A DNA stretch of 64,000 bases from Megamerina dolium (GCA_963854835.1 OY978530.1:40652251-40716250); one strand, 5' to 3'; counted from the stretch's first letter, positions 9,976 through 22,468 are shown. The notes: generated by a model not told the origin, from the sequence alone. Program-made: numbers and translations.

Positions 9976-10167
9976 TAGATAGATTCTTTTATTAAACAGC
10001 CTTAAAAATATACATAAATATCCTAAAACTATTTAACAAAGAATTTACGACATTGACTCAATTGACTCAAAGGTCGTCTGTCGGAAAATACAATTATACA
10101 ATAAAATTCAATTATAGAGAATAACAAAATAACACAGATTGGTTGACAAAAGAAGGAATGCACAAGG

Positions 10168-13100
10168 CTAATTATATTCGTTTACAATTAAGTTTCTATA
10201 TTTCAACGCATCAGTGACAAACCAAACCAGACCATTCCATCCTCCCGGGCCAATTCCATTTAATCTATCAATAACTTCATCTTGGTCCAGGTAAAGTTTT
10301 CCAAAATATCGATTTCGGATTCGTTTCAATATTGGGCATCTTTCTAAAAAGTGGGCTATTGTTTCTAATTCGTCCAGGTTGCAAAGAGTGCATTTTGAAT
10401 TCTTTTTGCCTTGAAGATAAATAAGGTCACATCTAGCCTTCAAAATCCAAGATATTTTATAATTTTCTACAGTATCATTTGTGTAACTTTTGCTAATATT
10501 GTGATCTAAGTCCTTGTATACTCGTGAACTTTTCAGAGCTCTTTCCCATAATCTCTGTTTGTTCGTCAAGTTCACACTTGAGAGTAATATGCCTATGTTA
10601 TTATTCCACAGTCTCTTATCCGAAATGTCATAAATCAAGTCAATATTAAGTTTTCTTCCTAAGTCCTGAACTGCTTTTCCCCAAGAGATTTGTCTTTTTA
10701 CAATAATTTTTGAAAGTCTATGTGGTAGTCTAGCAGCATCGTAGTCAAATAAAGTATTGTAAATATATTTAAGGTGAAGTTGTAAATTGTATAAATCATA
10801 ATTTGGAAGACCCGTTTCCAAAAGCAGACAGTATGACGGTGCATTTCTAGGTAGGCGCAATATTTTTTTCAAAAAGTAGAACTGTGTTCTATCTACCTCT
10901 TCAAACATTTCAAACACCCAAATTTCCGCTGCGTAACTTTGTATTGCCTTTGTTACTGCCAAAAAAAGGTTCCATTTCGCTGACTATTCTATTCTTTCTT
11001 TGGCCAGGAACGTTCTCCACGTCGCGTTTATGCTGTTTTTTGCTAAGCTGCTTCTATTTAAAACATGTTTCTTAAAACTTCATTTTGTAGTCATTTTTAC
11101 ACCTAAGTAACTATATTCTGACGTAATCGGTATCTGTTCCCCTTTAAACGTCCACCTCTCTCTATCCGCTAACTTACCACCCTGACGGAAAAGCATTATA
11201 GCTGATTTTGTTAAATTTATCCGCATATTCCACATCGTACAGTAATTTTCAAGATTAGAAATCATTATTTGCAGTTCATTCACATCCTCAGACAATAGTA
11301 CTATATAATCTGCATACAGAAGAAGTCTCACGTTGATATCCTCAATCCAGGTACCACCTCCTAAGCTGTCGTGTAAATCATTTAGGTATATCGAAAAAAG
11401 CAACGGCGACATCAAACAACCTTGTTTTACTCCTGACGAAATATTAAAATTTTCCGACATTTCATCTCCTGTCCAAATCACAGAATTAGTATTTCTATAG
11501 ATTTTTTCAATGAAATTAGCTATTTTACTTGAAACACCCAAGTTATGCAATTTATAAATCAGTAGATGTCTAGGGACTGTATCAAACGCTGCTTTGAAAT
11601 CCACAAAAAATGCATAAACTTTCGTTTTTTCGTCAAATTTAATATGAATTATTGATGTTAAATTGTAAATATTGTCTGCCGTGGAATACCTCTTTCGAAA
11701 ACCTGCCTGATATTCTGTGATTAAACTCCTATTCTCCAACCAATTTGTAAGCCGTTCGTTCAGTAGCCCATCATAATTTTGGCAATACAATTCATGTATG
11801 AAATTCCTCTGTAATTTGACACTTCGTCCCTATCACCTTTTTTAAATAGAGCGAATATAATAAGTTAATAGTTAATAAAGAATTCATAGGGTATTCTATC
11901 TAAGCATGGAGCTTTTCCAGTTTTAGTTTTATGTAACATTTGAAGAATTTCATCTGAAGAGATCGGTTTGTCTAAACTATCATCCGTTACTAGTAATGCA
12001 ACATAGTGTATTTGGTGTGCAGCGGTGATTGGATTTAAAAGCTCCTTAAAATATTGTCTAAATGTTTCTGCAGATATATCACATCTTGGAGCTGAATTCG
12101 CGCCACTAATCACTTTAACAAGGTCCCACCACTCTGCGCTATCTTTTACTTCATTTATTCTTCGATCTATATCGTCAAAATATTCCTTCTTACTAAATTG
12201 GCATAGTTCTTTATATTTCTTGTTTACAATGATATATCGAACTTTGTGTTCGTCTTCAAGTGTTTTACGAAATTGTCTTAAAAGCCTTAAAGACAATTCC
12301 CTAGCAGCCAAGCATTTCCAGTTGAACCACTTTGATTTTTTCACTAACTTCCTCGCAGCTTGTTTGCGCAATGCTGCCATATTTATAATCTCCGTAAAAT
12401 CTTCTAAATTCATATCATCGTTTGCTTTTTTTCTTTTTGTTCATTTCATTTACAATTCGTCTATTGTACAATTCTACTTGCGAACTATCCCAACTCAATT
12501 TAGGTAACAGGTTTTCGTGCCGTCTAATAGAATTATCCGACTTCAGCTGCAGCGTAAGCGTAATCGGCATATGGTCCGACCATACCTTAGTTTCTACCTT
12601 AAAGTCCAGCGCATATTTGGCCACATCTATTATTGACACAAACATCGTTTACCGATTCTCCCACACTGCTTATAAAAGTAAGGTTTCCCCGATCGTCGCT
12701 TTCGTCATTCCGTTCAATACTACGAGCCCATTATTCTCACAAAAATCTATAAAAATTTTCCAATTTCTATTGACTACCTTATCTCTTGAATTTCGTTTTT
12801 CTTTACAACCAAAAATATCGCCCTGTAAAATGTTGTCCATACTTGCAATTCCCCAATTCGTACATTCAAGTCCCCGATCACAGTAGGATTGATAATATCA
12901 TTTTGCTCAAAAAATTCTTTCACTAGCTCAAATTCTTGTGTCCAATTGCAACCATTTAGGTACAATGGCAATATACTGATTTCACTACTAGCCACATACA
13001 TTTCAACAACATCTACACTCTATACACACTTAAACGAATATTTGACACCCATCTTATCTAGGGTCTTTTTAACACCATATAGTTTTCCCCCACTAGCACG

Positions 13101-13223
13101 TCCGTATTTACTCGAACGCACTGTAGATTTCCAATAAAGAGCGAATCCTTTAAAGTACTTTACGTATCGTTCAATATTATCAGACTCTATATGTGTTTCT
13201 AATGGAATAAATATATCGAACAA
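10168..13223 (-). pseudogene. LINE ORF2 (endonuclease, RT), broken
   Basis: In 5' to 3' order: APE endonuclease pieces (13223-12415, with PTVIGDLNVRIGELQ and SDHMPITLTL), then an RT region with TKTGKAPCLDRIPYEFF, ITEYQAGFRKRYSTADNIYN, YAFFVDFKAAFDT, SGVKQGCLMSPLLFSIYLN and LLLYADYIVLLSED, then a C-terminal domain with a CCHC-like CTLCNLDELETIAHFLERC. The RT centre reads YADY where active enzymes have YADD. Other lesions are a TGA at 11080-11082, a TAG near 10985 that copy B shares, a 75-bp deletion and frameshifts. The clade is uncertain within the APE-type LINEs. Confidence 0.85.
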
Positions 13224-13363
13224 CGTTAAATATTCAAAGAAATCATTAAATAAAATTTTACTACTTAGACCATGAACATTATATAAAATAAGTTTTAATT
13301 TATAATTGTTGTGAAACGTCTTTTCTGAGTGTATGTTGGTTGTTACATTTGAATTTCGGTTAT

Positions 13364-13690
13364 CTACCTAAAATTAAAATTAAGGTTGATTTTTTCAAAG
13401 TCCCCACCAAATATTAATGCAAGTATCTTTTCAGCAGGCTGGTTTTTGTACATCAGAATTTTGTCGTTATTAAAGGCCATCCAATGATTTTCAATGCAAA
13501 TACTGTCCCCCTTGACTATAGTTTTGTGGTGCTGATTTAAAGCAGACAAATTTTTTTTCAATTGCAAGAGTGCCTGTTTGTTTTCCTGTTTATATGCGCT
13601 AAGATCTTTTTCAATAAAAATATTCAGAATTCCCCCTTTTTTCTTGTTGTAGGATGTTGAATCATCATTTTATATAAAAATTAATACAAA
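13364..13690 (-). pseudogene. Upstream ORF of LINE family 1 (ORF1-like) remnant
   Basis: A minus-strand frame (13364-13567 continuous, with weaker continuation upstream) encodes HKTIVKGDSICIENHWMAFN and EKILALIFGGDFEKINL. It sits directly 5' of the endonuclease of LINE copy A. The first bases of copy B (GCATTAATATTTGGTGGGGA at 16013) correspond to its end, so it belongs to the element. I do not recognise a domain. Sequence beyond the mariner (14930-15060) may continue it. Confidence 0.45.
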
Positions 13691-13704
13691 TATGATACAT
13701 CCAC

Positions 13705-14895
13705 TATAAAGGGTTATCCATTTTGCGGTTTCAAAAGTAAATGTAAATAAAACACATATAGAATATTTTTTATCATGATATTTCTTTTTTATTATAAAGT
13801 TTGAACGTTGACATTATGTGTGAAATACTACATCATTTAAATGACCACCACGCGAATTGTTGCAAGCATCAATTCTTTTGAGGTAATTTTCGACCACTTT
13901 TTGACAAATATTGGGCGGTATCTCAGCCATAATGTGACGAATGTTGGTTTTTAGGTGCTCAAGAGTTAAAGGTTTATCTGCATAAACACGGTCTTTCGCG
14001 TAGCCCCACAAAAAAAATTCAAGCGGTGTCAAATCGCATGATCTTGGTGGCCACTTGATATCGCCACGACGAGAAATTACTCGGCCAGAAAATTTCTCTT
14101 GCAATAAAGCCATATTCGCTCGAGTTGTGTGGCATGTGGCACCGTCTTGTTGAAACCACATATTCTCTAAGTCGTATTCTTCAATAGCAGGCAAAAAAAG
14201 TCGGTTATCATATGACCATAACGCTCCGAATTGACGATGACAGTCGTTCCATCGTCGTTTTCGAAGAAGTAAGGTCCAATCACACCTCCGGACCAAAGAG
14301 CGCACCAAGCAGTGACTTTTTGTGGATGTAGTGGCCTCTCTTCAATTACTTGAGGATTCTCAGAACCCCAAATACGACAATTTCGTTTGCTAACATACCC
14401 ACCGAGTGAGAAATGTGCTTCGTCGCTGAAGAAAATTTTGTTCGAAAAATCGCCGTCCACCGCCTGTTGTTCAAGCACCCATTCGACGTATCTACCACGT
14501 TGTGAATGGTCAGCTGGCTTCAGTTGTTGTGTGAGCTGGATTTTATATGGATATTTTCGGTGGTACGAGCGAAACGATGATGCACAGGCCTTACAATATC
14601 TCTAACCGATCCAGTCTCTTCATATTTCTTCACAATTTTGCCAATTGCTTGCGTAGTTGGACGATTATGTAAACCATAATCTCCTCTTAAAGCACTATAT
14701 GTGGCTGTGGCAGAATCACCATTTTTATAGTAGGTTTTTACAATTTTAATGCGTTGTGCGATAGTTAAGCGATCCATTTTCGCAAATGTCAGACTTTGAA
14801 CTGAAAAAGAAAAAAATTGTTTTAACAACTCAGTTTGACAGATGTCGAATTCTAGCCCTATACTTTTGAAACCGCGAAATGGATAACCCTTTATA
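13705..14895 (-). mobile_element. mariner with DD41 spacing (rosa-like), copy A
   Basis: Terminal inverted repeats TATAAAGGGTTATCCATTTT at 13705 and the complement ending at 14895 include the TA target site. The encoded transposase has 41 residues between the second and third catalytic positions, the spacing of the rosa group described from tephritid flies. The element is internally deleted by about 125 bp compared with copy B. It sits at the 5' side of LINE copy A. Confidence 0.85.
13814..14777 (-). pseudogene. mariner (DD41-type) transposase, broken
   Basis: From ATG 14775-14777 (MDRLTIAQRIKIVKTYYKNG) the frame has an N-terminal helix-turn-helix, then a deletion near 14550 removes about 42 codons found in copy B. 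Downstream are FFSDEAHFSLGGYV (first D), PQKVTAWCALWSGGVIGPYF, a frameshift near 14200, WFQQDGATCHTT (second D), and WPPRSCDLTPLEFFLWGY. The third catalytic position is E, 41 residues after the second D; the rosa group usually has D here. Both copies in the window carry E. Confidence 0.85.
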
Positions 14896-15544
14896 TCAAA
14901 AAAATTTTTAGGGAACCTGTTCAATTACAGAAAAAAATATGCCATATAAAATGTCAGCGTTTATCAAACCAAATATCGGATAGCTTTCCCATTCTTCAAT
15001 GATGTGTTGACGTTGCGATGAAGAATTCTCACAATCAATTAAATTTTCACGATTGAAAAGAAATTAACGGATCATTATATATCTACGCATTATACATAAA
15101 TATGCGTATATATACGTAGAATTCTTGAAAGAGGTTAAACTACCAGGAACAAACATGCTAGTCGTTACTTCTCAATTTATTAAAAAGATTAGTAAAAAGA
15201 AACAAAAAAATTGTAATACGAAATGAAACTTTTATAAATTTTTGCATTTAATACTTTCTTTATATTTAATATAAGCCAATGGCAACCCAATGAAAAATCC
15301 AACAACCATACAGATATTTTGTAAACAACAAAACTAGAAGAAGAAGAAAGGCTGTCAGCTTGCTACTGTATGGATATCGCCACTCCCATTCTTTTTAGGC
15401 TGCAGCCATCCGCGGCTGCATTCATTAAAATTTTAATTCAGTGTGAATTCTTTAGCATTTTCAATTCATGAATTGAAAACGAATAGAACTCATTCATTTT
15501 TATCAGCCTAAAGATTTCACACACTGAATGTTAGAAAAAAAATT
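14896..15544. other. No clear gene; possibly 5' part of LINE copy A
   Basis: On the minus strand near 14960-15050 a short frame (SSSQRQHIIEEWESYPIFG) looks protein-like and could be the upstream ORF of LINE copy A cut by the mariner. The rest is AT-rich without recognisable content. Confidence 0.3.
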
Positions 15545-15758
15545 TGAAAAATATTTCCAAACGTTTTATGCTATGTTTTAGCTGCAAGCCTGAAAGTATT
15601 AACGGTTTGTGGCTTTGCTAGAAAAGCAAAGCCTTTCACTAGTTTTGTAGGTTTCTATTTCTGTTTTAATTTTTTTTCTCTTCTGCTTGTTCGCCGTTAC
15701 ACGTATTCATCCCTTTCACTCCTTTGCACTTCTCAATCTACTTGTTCCTCCCACTATG
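15545..15758 (+). repeat. Dispersed non-coding repeat, copy 2
   Basis: Inverted copy of 6672-6885, about 90% identical. No protein is encoded. Confidence 0.7.
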
Positions 15759-15834
15759 TACTTGCAATGAATAAACTTGAATTTTCTATATGCAATTTTA
15801 ATTCAACCACATTTGAATTTCACTCCACATCCAT

Positions 15835-16014
15835 TCACATTTCAAACCTCACATACTACACTTTAGCTCCAAAATATTTTCAAACAAATCAAACCAAGTA
15901 AAACACACAATACTATTAAACCAATATGCACTCGCTCAACTTGTGTGTTAACACACAAGTTGAAGTGTTGAAGTGTAGTAGAAGTTGAAGTGAAGTGTAG
16001 TATGTGAGGTTTGC
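15835..16014. repeat. Inverted repeat with perfect 26-bp palindrome
   Basis: AACCTCACATACTACACTTT at 15845-15864 is complemented by AGTGTAGTATGTGAGGTTTG at 15995-16014. Between them lies a perfect 26-bp palindrome centred on GTTAAC (15937-15962). LINE copy B begins immediately to the right. Confidence 0.6.
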
Positions 16015-19000
16015 ATTAATATTTGGTGGGGACTTAATTTTAATTTTAGGTAGATAACCGAAATTCAAATGTAACAACCAACAGTGACAAACACTCAGAA
16101 AAGACGTTTCACAACAATTATAAATTAAAACTTATTTCATATAATGTTTATAGTCTAAGTAGTAAAATTTTATTTAATGATTTTTTTTTGAATATTTAGG
16201 GTTGTTCGATATATTTATTCTATTAGAAACACATATAGAGTCTGATAATATTGAACGATACGTAAAGTACTTTAAAGGATTCGCTCTTTATTGGAAATCT
16301 AAAGTGCGTTCGAGTAAATACGGACGTGCAAGTGGGGCAAAACTATATGGTGTTAAAAAGACCCTAGATAAGATAGGTGTCAAATATTCGTTTAAGTGTG
16401 TAGAGAGTGTAGATGTTGTTGAAATGTATGTGGGTGGTAGTGAAATCAGTATATTGCCATTGAAAATTTTTATAGATTTTTGTGAGAATAATGGGCTCGT
16501 AGTATTGAACGGAATGACGAAAGCGACGATCGGGGAAACCTTACTTTTATAAGCAGTGTGGGAGAATCGGTAAACGATGTTTGTGTCAATAATAGATGTG
16601 GCCAAATATGCGCTGGATTTTAAGGTAGAAACTAAGGTATGGTCGGACCACATGCCGATTACGCTTACGCTGCAGCTGACGTCGGATAATTCTATTAGAC
16701 GGCACGAAAACCTGTTACCTAAATTGAGTTGGGATCGTTCGCAAGTAGAATTGTACAATAGACGAATTGTAAATGAAATGAACAAAAAGAAAAAAAGCAA
16801 ACGATGATATGAATTTAGAAGATTTTACGGAGATTATAAATATGGCAGCATTGCGCAAACAAGCTGCGAGGAAGTTAGTGAAAAAATCAAAGTGGTTCAA
16901 CTAGAAATGCTTGGCTGCTAGGGAATTGTCTTTAAGGCTTTTAAGACAATTTCGTAAAACACGTGAAGACGAACACAAAGTTCGATATATCATTGTAAAC
17001 AAGAAATATAAAGAACTATGCCAACTTAGTAAGAAGGAATATCTTGACGATATAGATCGAAGAATAAATGAAGTAAAAGATAGCGCAGAGTGGTGGGACC
17101 TTGTTAAAGTGATTAGTGGCGCGAATACAGCTCCAAGATGTGATATATCTGCAGAAACATTTAGACAATATTTTAAGGAGCTTTTAAATCCAATCACCGC
17201 TGCACACCAAATACACTATGTTGCATTACTAGTAACGGATGATAGTTTAGACAAACCGATCTCTTCAGATGAAATTCTTCAAATGTTACATAAAACTAAA
17301 ACTGGAAAAGCTCCATGCTTAGATAGAATACCCTATGAATTCTTTATTAACGCAAATGTACAATTCCTTGACGAGCTGGCAAAAACATACACTAAGCTAT
17401 ATAACAAATGACACGCAGATAAAGGTTTTGAAACCAGCGTTATATTCGCTCTATTTAAAAAAGGTGATAGGGATGAAGTGTCAAATTACAGAGGAATTTC
17501 ATTCATGAATTGTATTGCCAAAATTATGATGGGCATACTGAACGAACGGCTTACAAATTGGTTGGAGAATAGGAGTTTAATCACAGAATATCAGGCAGGT
17601 TTTCGAAAGAGGTATTCCACGGCAGACAATATTTACAATTTAACATCAATAATTCATATTAAATTTGACGAAAAAACGAAAGTTTATGCATTTTTTGTGG
17701 ATTTCAAAGCAGCGTTTGATACAGTCTCTAGACATCTACTGATTTATAAATTGCATAACTTGGGTGTTTCAAGTAAAATAGCTAATTTCATTGAAAAAAT
17801 CTATAGAAATACTAATTCTGTGATTTGGACAGGAGATGAAATGTCGGAAAATTTTAATATTTCGTCAGGAGTAAAACAAGGTTGTTTGATTTCGCCGTTG
17901 CTTTTTTCGATATACCTAAATAATTTACACGACAGCTTAGGAGGTGGTACCTGGATTGAGGATATCAACGTGAGACTTCTTCTGTATGCAGATTATATAG
18001 TACTATTGTCGGAGGATGTGAATGAACTGCAAATAATGATTTCTAATCTTGAAAATTACTGTACGATGTGGAATATGCGGGTAAATTTAACAAAATCAGC
18101 TATAATGCTTTTCCGTCAGGGTGGTAAGATAGCGGATAGAGAGAGGTGGACGTTTAAAGGGGAACAGATACCGATTACGTCAGAATATAGTTACTTAGGT
18201 GTAAAAATGACTACAAAATTAAGTTTTAAGAAACATGTTTTAAATAGAAGCAGCTTAGCAAAAAACAGCATAAACGCGACGTGGAGAACGTTCCTGGCCA
18301 AAGAAAGAATAGAATAGTCAGCGAAATGGAACCTTTTTTTGGCAGTAACAAAGGCAATACAAAGTTACGCAGCGGAAATTTGGGTGTTTGAAATGTTTGA
18401 AGAGGTAGATAGAACACAGTTCTACTTTTTGAAAAAAATATTGCGCCTACCTAGAAATGCACCGTCATACTGTCTGCTTTTGGAAACGGGTCTTCCAAAT
18501 TATGATTTATACAATTTACAACTTCACCTTAAATATATTTACAATACTTTATTTGACTACGATGCTGCTAGACTACCACATAGACTTTCAAAAATTATTG
18601 TAAAAAGACAAATCTCTTGGGAAAAAGCAGTTCAGGACTTAGGAAGAAAACTTAATATTGACTTGATTTATGACATTTCGGATAAGAGACTGTGGAATAA
18701 TAACATAGGCATATTACTCTCAAGTGTGAACTTGACGAACAAACAGAGATTATGGGAAAGAGCTCTGAAAAGTTCACGAGTATACAAGGACTTAGATCAC
18801 AATATTAGCAAAAGTTACACAAATGATACTGTAGAAAATTATAAAATATCTTGGATTTTGAAGGCTAGATGTGACCTTATTTATCTTCAAGGCAAAAAGA
18901 ATTCAAAATGCACTCTTTGCAACCTGGACGAATTAGAAACAATAGCCCACTTTTTAGAAAGATGCCCAATATTGAAACGAATCCGAAATCGATATTTTGG

Positions 19001-19352
19001 AAAACTTTGCCTGGACCAAGATGAAGTTATTGATAGATTAAATGGAATTGGCCCGGGAGGATGGAATGGTCTGGTTTGGTTTGTCACTGATGCGTTGAAA
19101 TATAGAAACTTAATTGTAAACGAATATAATTAGCCTTGTGCATTCCTTCTTTTGTCAACCAATCTGTGTTATTTTGTTATTCTGTATAATTGTATTTTAT
19201 TGTTTTATTGACAATTTTATTGTATAATTGTGTTTTCCGACAGACGACCTTTGAGTTAATTGAGTCAATGTCGTAAATTCTTTGTTAAATAGTTTTAGGA
19301 TATTTATGTATATTTTTAAGGCTGTTTAATAAAAAAATCTATCTATCTATCT
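16013..19352 (+). mobile_element. LINE family 1, copy B
   Basis: Plus-strand copy, 5'-truncated at 16013 and ending in a (CTAT)n tail at about 19340-19366. It is head to head with copy A. It has lost about 230 bp within the endonuclease and has extra stops, but keeps the 75 bp missing in copy A. Confidence 0.87.
16202..19133 (+). pseudogene. LINE ORF2 (endonuclease, RT), broken, copy B
   Basis: The endonuclease N-terminus lies at 16202-16552 (IFILLETHIESDNIERYVKY), the remaining endonuclease end at 16577-16807 (SDHMPITLTL), and the RT from 16911 to 19133. In-frame stops are a TAG near 16900 (a Trp codon in copy A), TGA at 17409-17411 and TAG at 18315-18317. The last is also present in copy A. 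The RT centre is YADY (about 17986-17997), as in copy A. The terminal domain ends GGWNGLVWFVTDALKYRN. The shared YADY and TAG show descent from one already defective source, or from duplication. Confidence 0.87.
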
Positions 19353-19367
19353 ATCTATCTATCTATA

Positions 19368-19417
<50 letters not shown>

Positions 19418-19438
19418 TATATATATACATATATATGC

Positions 19439-19475
<37 letters not shown>
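19340..19475. repeat. (CTAT)n tail and (TA)n microsatellite
   Basis: The LINE copy B tail (CTAT)n runs into TA/TG-rich repeats that reach the left end of the MITE at 19476. Confidence 0.9.
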
Positions 19476-19481
<6 letters not shown>

Positions 19482-19872
19482 ACCAGGTGGCTCGAATTTG
19501 TATGGCAAAAAAATCAACAAAAGTTATAGAAAAATCTGAAACTGCTATAGATTCTAGGTATATTTTTCTAAGATACCGCTTATTTAAAATCTATTTAGAC
19601 TTCGTGTATTTCCAATGGTAAAATTCAAATTAAAATCTTCAATTATAATATATTAAAACAATTATTTTTTAATGGATAGAAATTTGTTGGCCACATATTG
19701 TATAGCAAAAATAGAAATTTTTTCGAGAAACGAAGGGTCTAAATTAATTTTGACTTCCCGCATTTGAGAAATAAGTATGTCTATTCTTACAAAAATCATA
19801 TTTTCAAATAAAATTAAAAAATATATATCTATGCCTATTTCGCCATACAAGTTCGAGCCACCTGGTCACACA
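19476..19872 (+). mobile_element. MITE, 397 bp, TIR TGTGACCAGGTGGCTCGAA
   Basis: Near-perfect terminal inverted repeats of about 30 bp (from TGTGACCAGGTGGCTCGAAT at 19478 to the complement ending at 19870) bound a non-coding AT-rich interior. The outer bases TGTG/CACA overlap the TG-rich flank, so the target duplication cannot be decided. No autonomous partner is in the window. Confidence 0.75.
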
Positions 19873-20880
19873 TGAATGTTCTGTGTATGGAAGACAAAAT
19901 AGAACATCAGAAAATTGAAGAGTATTTTTCTTCCCCAAGAAACGAGAGCAAAAGCAACAACAAATACGCAGGCGTAAGTAGATGAGTGTGTGAACCAATG
20001 CAAATGAAATCGACGAAAGACGAACAATTTGATGTGTGGAAGTCTATTCTTCTTGATTTTGGTGCCTGTTGGATGGCATGAAATGACAAAATCTTAAAAA
20101 AATGCCAAATAATCCAATCGCAAGTGCTGTGTTGCCGATTGAGTGCAATTATCAATGAAAAATATAGTATTCTGCTGACCATACGTACATATACTTTTTA
20201 CATAGGCAAATAGAAAAATTGAAATTGAGCGAGTTTGATTGTTTGCATATTGTAGATATGTATGAGCGTATGTACATATGTATGTGGATAGAATAAAAAT
20301 TGATTGCACATGCGTGTTGGATATTGATAAGGCATTATTATTTCTCTGATAATGATATTATAATATATAAATTTTTTGTAAATTTAAATTCTAATTTTTT
20401 TATAAAATAAGATGTTTTTAAAAATATTAAATGAAATAAATAAATTATGTCTAAATAATGAATATTACTTAAAGATTAAATAAGAAATAATATTAAATAA
20501 ATGATATAAATGAAGAATTATTATTGAATATGATCCAGGAATATCATAATTCATAATGTAAACAATACAAAATCTGTACGCACGTTTTGCTTTTGTATGT
20601 TATGTGCAGTCCGCTTTCGTCTTCTTCCCATATCATGTCGCTTTCTACTTTTTGACGTATGATCCAACCATTTGTTCGATTGTCCACTTCTATTTCGTCT
20701 GATATTTCGATTCATACACGTTCAACAGAAAATCCACTCCCGCTGATTTCTGGTTATTCCTTTTAAAATTTCGTATACTGGAATATGAGAATTCTCTAAG
20801 CATATATGTCTCTGGTATAACCTATTTTTTTGCTATAATAACATTAACGCTATGTGTTTGGTTTCTTAAAAATGTTGTGC
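19873..20880. other. No recognisable gene
   Basis: AT-rich DNA. Minus-strand frames of 64-91 codons at 19804-20309 show no family features. Confidence 0.4.
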
Positions 20881-20884
20881 TAAC

Positions 20885-21190
20885 TAGTGATGAATGATTT
20901 TTCACTATCGGTGATTTAATCATCTTGATTGAAAAATAGCTATAGTGATTTTTACTGCTAGTTCACAGTAATAGTGATTAGTGATTTTTGTACTAATATA
21001 TTTCGCTGTTAGTGAATGGTAGAGAATGGTGATTTTTTGCTAACATTGCACAAGAGGTGATTTTTCCACTAGCATGATATTTCGTTGTGAACAAAAATCG
21101 CGGTAGCTCTAAAAGTCACCATGATATAAAAATAGCAATTACTCTTTCGCTTGAGTAAAAATCACTATATCGCTCACTGCTAGTGTTGAC
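20885..21190. repeat. Degenerate short-repeat cluster (GTGATTTTT motif)
   Basis: Within about 300 bp, GTGATTTTT-like words recur at least six times on the plus strand (for example near 20894, 20950, 20985, 21029, 21057). AAAATCACT-type complements occur near 21164-21173, with CACTAGT-like spacers between. The unit is irregular, so it is not a simple tandem array. Confidence 0.5.
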
Positions 21191-21200
21191 GCAGTCTTGT

Positions 21201-22468
21201 TATAAAGGGTTATCCATTTTGCGGTTTCAAAAGTAAATGTAAATAAAACACATATAAAATATTTTTTGTCATGATATTTCTTTTTTATTATAAAGTTTGA
21301 ACGTTGACATTATGTGTGAAATACTACATCATTTAAATGACCACCACGCGAATTGTTGCAAGCATCGATTCTTTTGAGGTAATTTTCGACCACTTTTTGA
21401 CACATATTGGGCGGTATCTCAGCCATAACGTGACGAATGTTGGTTTTTAGGTGCTCAAGAGTTAAAGGTTTATCTGCATAAACACGGTCTTTCGCGTAGC
21501 CCCACAAAAAAAATTCAAGCGGTGTCAAATCGCATGATCTTGGTGGCCACTTGATATCGCCACGACGAGAAATTACTCGGCCAGAAAATTTCTCTTGCAA
21601 TAAAGCCATATTCGCTCGAGTTGTGTGGCATGTGGCACCGTCTTGTTGAAACCACATATTCTCTAAGTCGTATTCTTCAATAGCAGGCAAAAAAAAAGTC
21701 GGTTTTCATATGACCATAACGCTCCGAATTGACGATGACAGTCGTTCCATCGTCGTTTTCGAAGAAGTAAGGTCCAATAACACCTCCGGACCAAAGAGCG
21801 CACCAAGCAGTGACTTTTTGTGGATGTAGTGGCCTCTCTTCAATTACTTGAGGATTCTCAGAACCCCAAATACGACGATTTTGTTTGTTGACATACCCAC
21901 CGAGTGAGAAATGTGCTTCGTCGCTGAAGAAAATTTTGTTCGAAAAATCGCCGTCCACCGCCTGTTGTTCAAGCACCCATTCGACGTATCTACGACGTTG
22001 TGAATGGTCAGCTGGCTTCAGTTGTTGTGTGAGCTGGATTTTATATGGATGTAGGTGTAGATCCAAATGCAAAATACGCCATAATGTGCCGTAAGACAGT
22101 CCTAATTCCTGAGAACGACGAGGAATCGACACATTCGGGTCTTCGGCAACACTTTCACTTACAGCAGCGATATTTTGGGTGGTACGAGCGAAACGATGAT
22201 GCACAGGCCTTACAATATCTGTAACCGATCCAGTCTCTTCATATTTCTTCACAATTTTGCCAATTGCTTGCGTAGTTGGACGATTATGTAAACCATAATC
22301 TCCTCTTAAAGCACGATATGTGGCTGTGGCAGAATCACCATTTTTGTAGTAGGTTTTTACAATTTTAATGCGTTGTGCGATAGTTAAGCGATCCATTTTC
22401 GCAAATGTCAGACTTTGAACTGAAAAAGAAAGAAATTGTTTTAACAACTCAGTTTGACAGATGTCGAT
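21201..22468 (-). mobile_element. mariner with DD41 spacing (rosa-like), copy B
   Basis: The left TIR TATAAAGGGTTATCCATTTT is intact at 21201. At the other end similarity to copy A stops at about 22468, and no right TIR is present, so the end has been lost. It is otherwise more complete than copy A, including the 125 bp deleted there. Confidence 0.82.
21310..22396 (-). pseudogene. mariner (DD41-type) transposase, one frameshift, copy B
   Basis: From ATG 22394-22396 the frame runs without stops through two helix-turn-helix regions (KIVKTYYKNGDSATATYRAL; SIPRRSQELGLSYGTLWRIL), then FFSDEAHFSLGGYV with the first D and a GGVIGPYFF block. An extended A run at about 21689-21697 breaks the frame, and the second half resumes at 21690 with WFQQDGATCHTT and LTPLEFFLWGY. 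Spacing is D-41-E. The only coding lesion is the A-run length change, but the missing right TIR makes the copy immobile. Confidence 0.85.
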
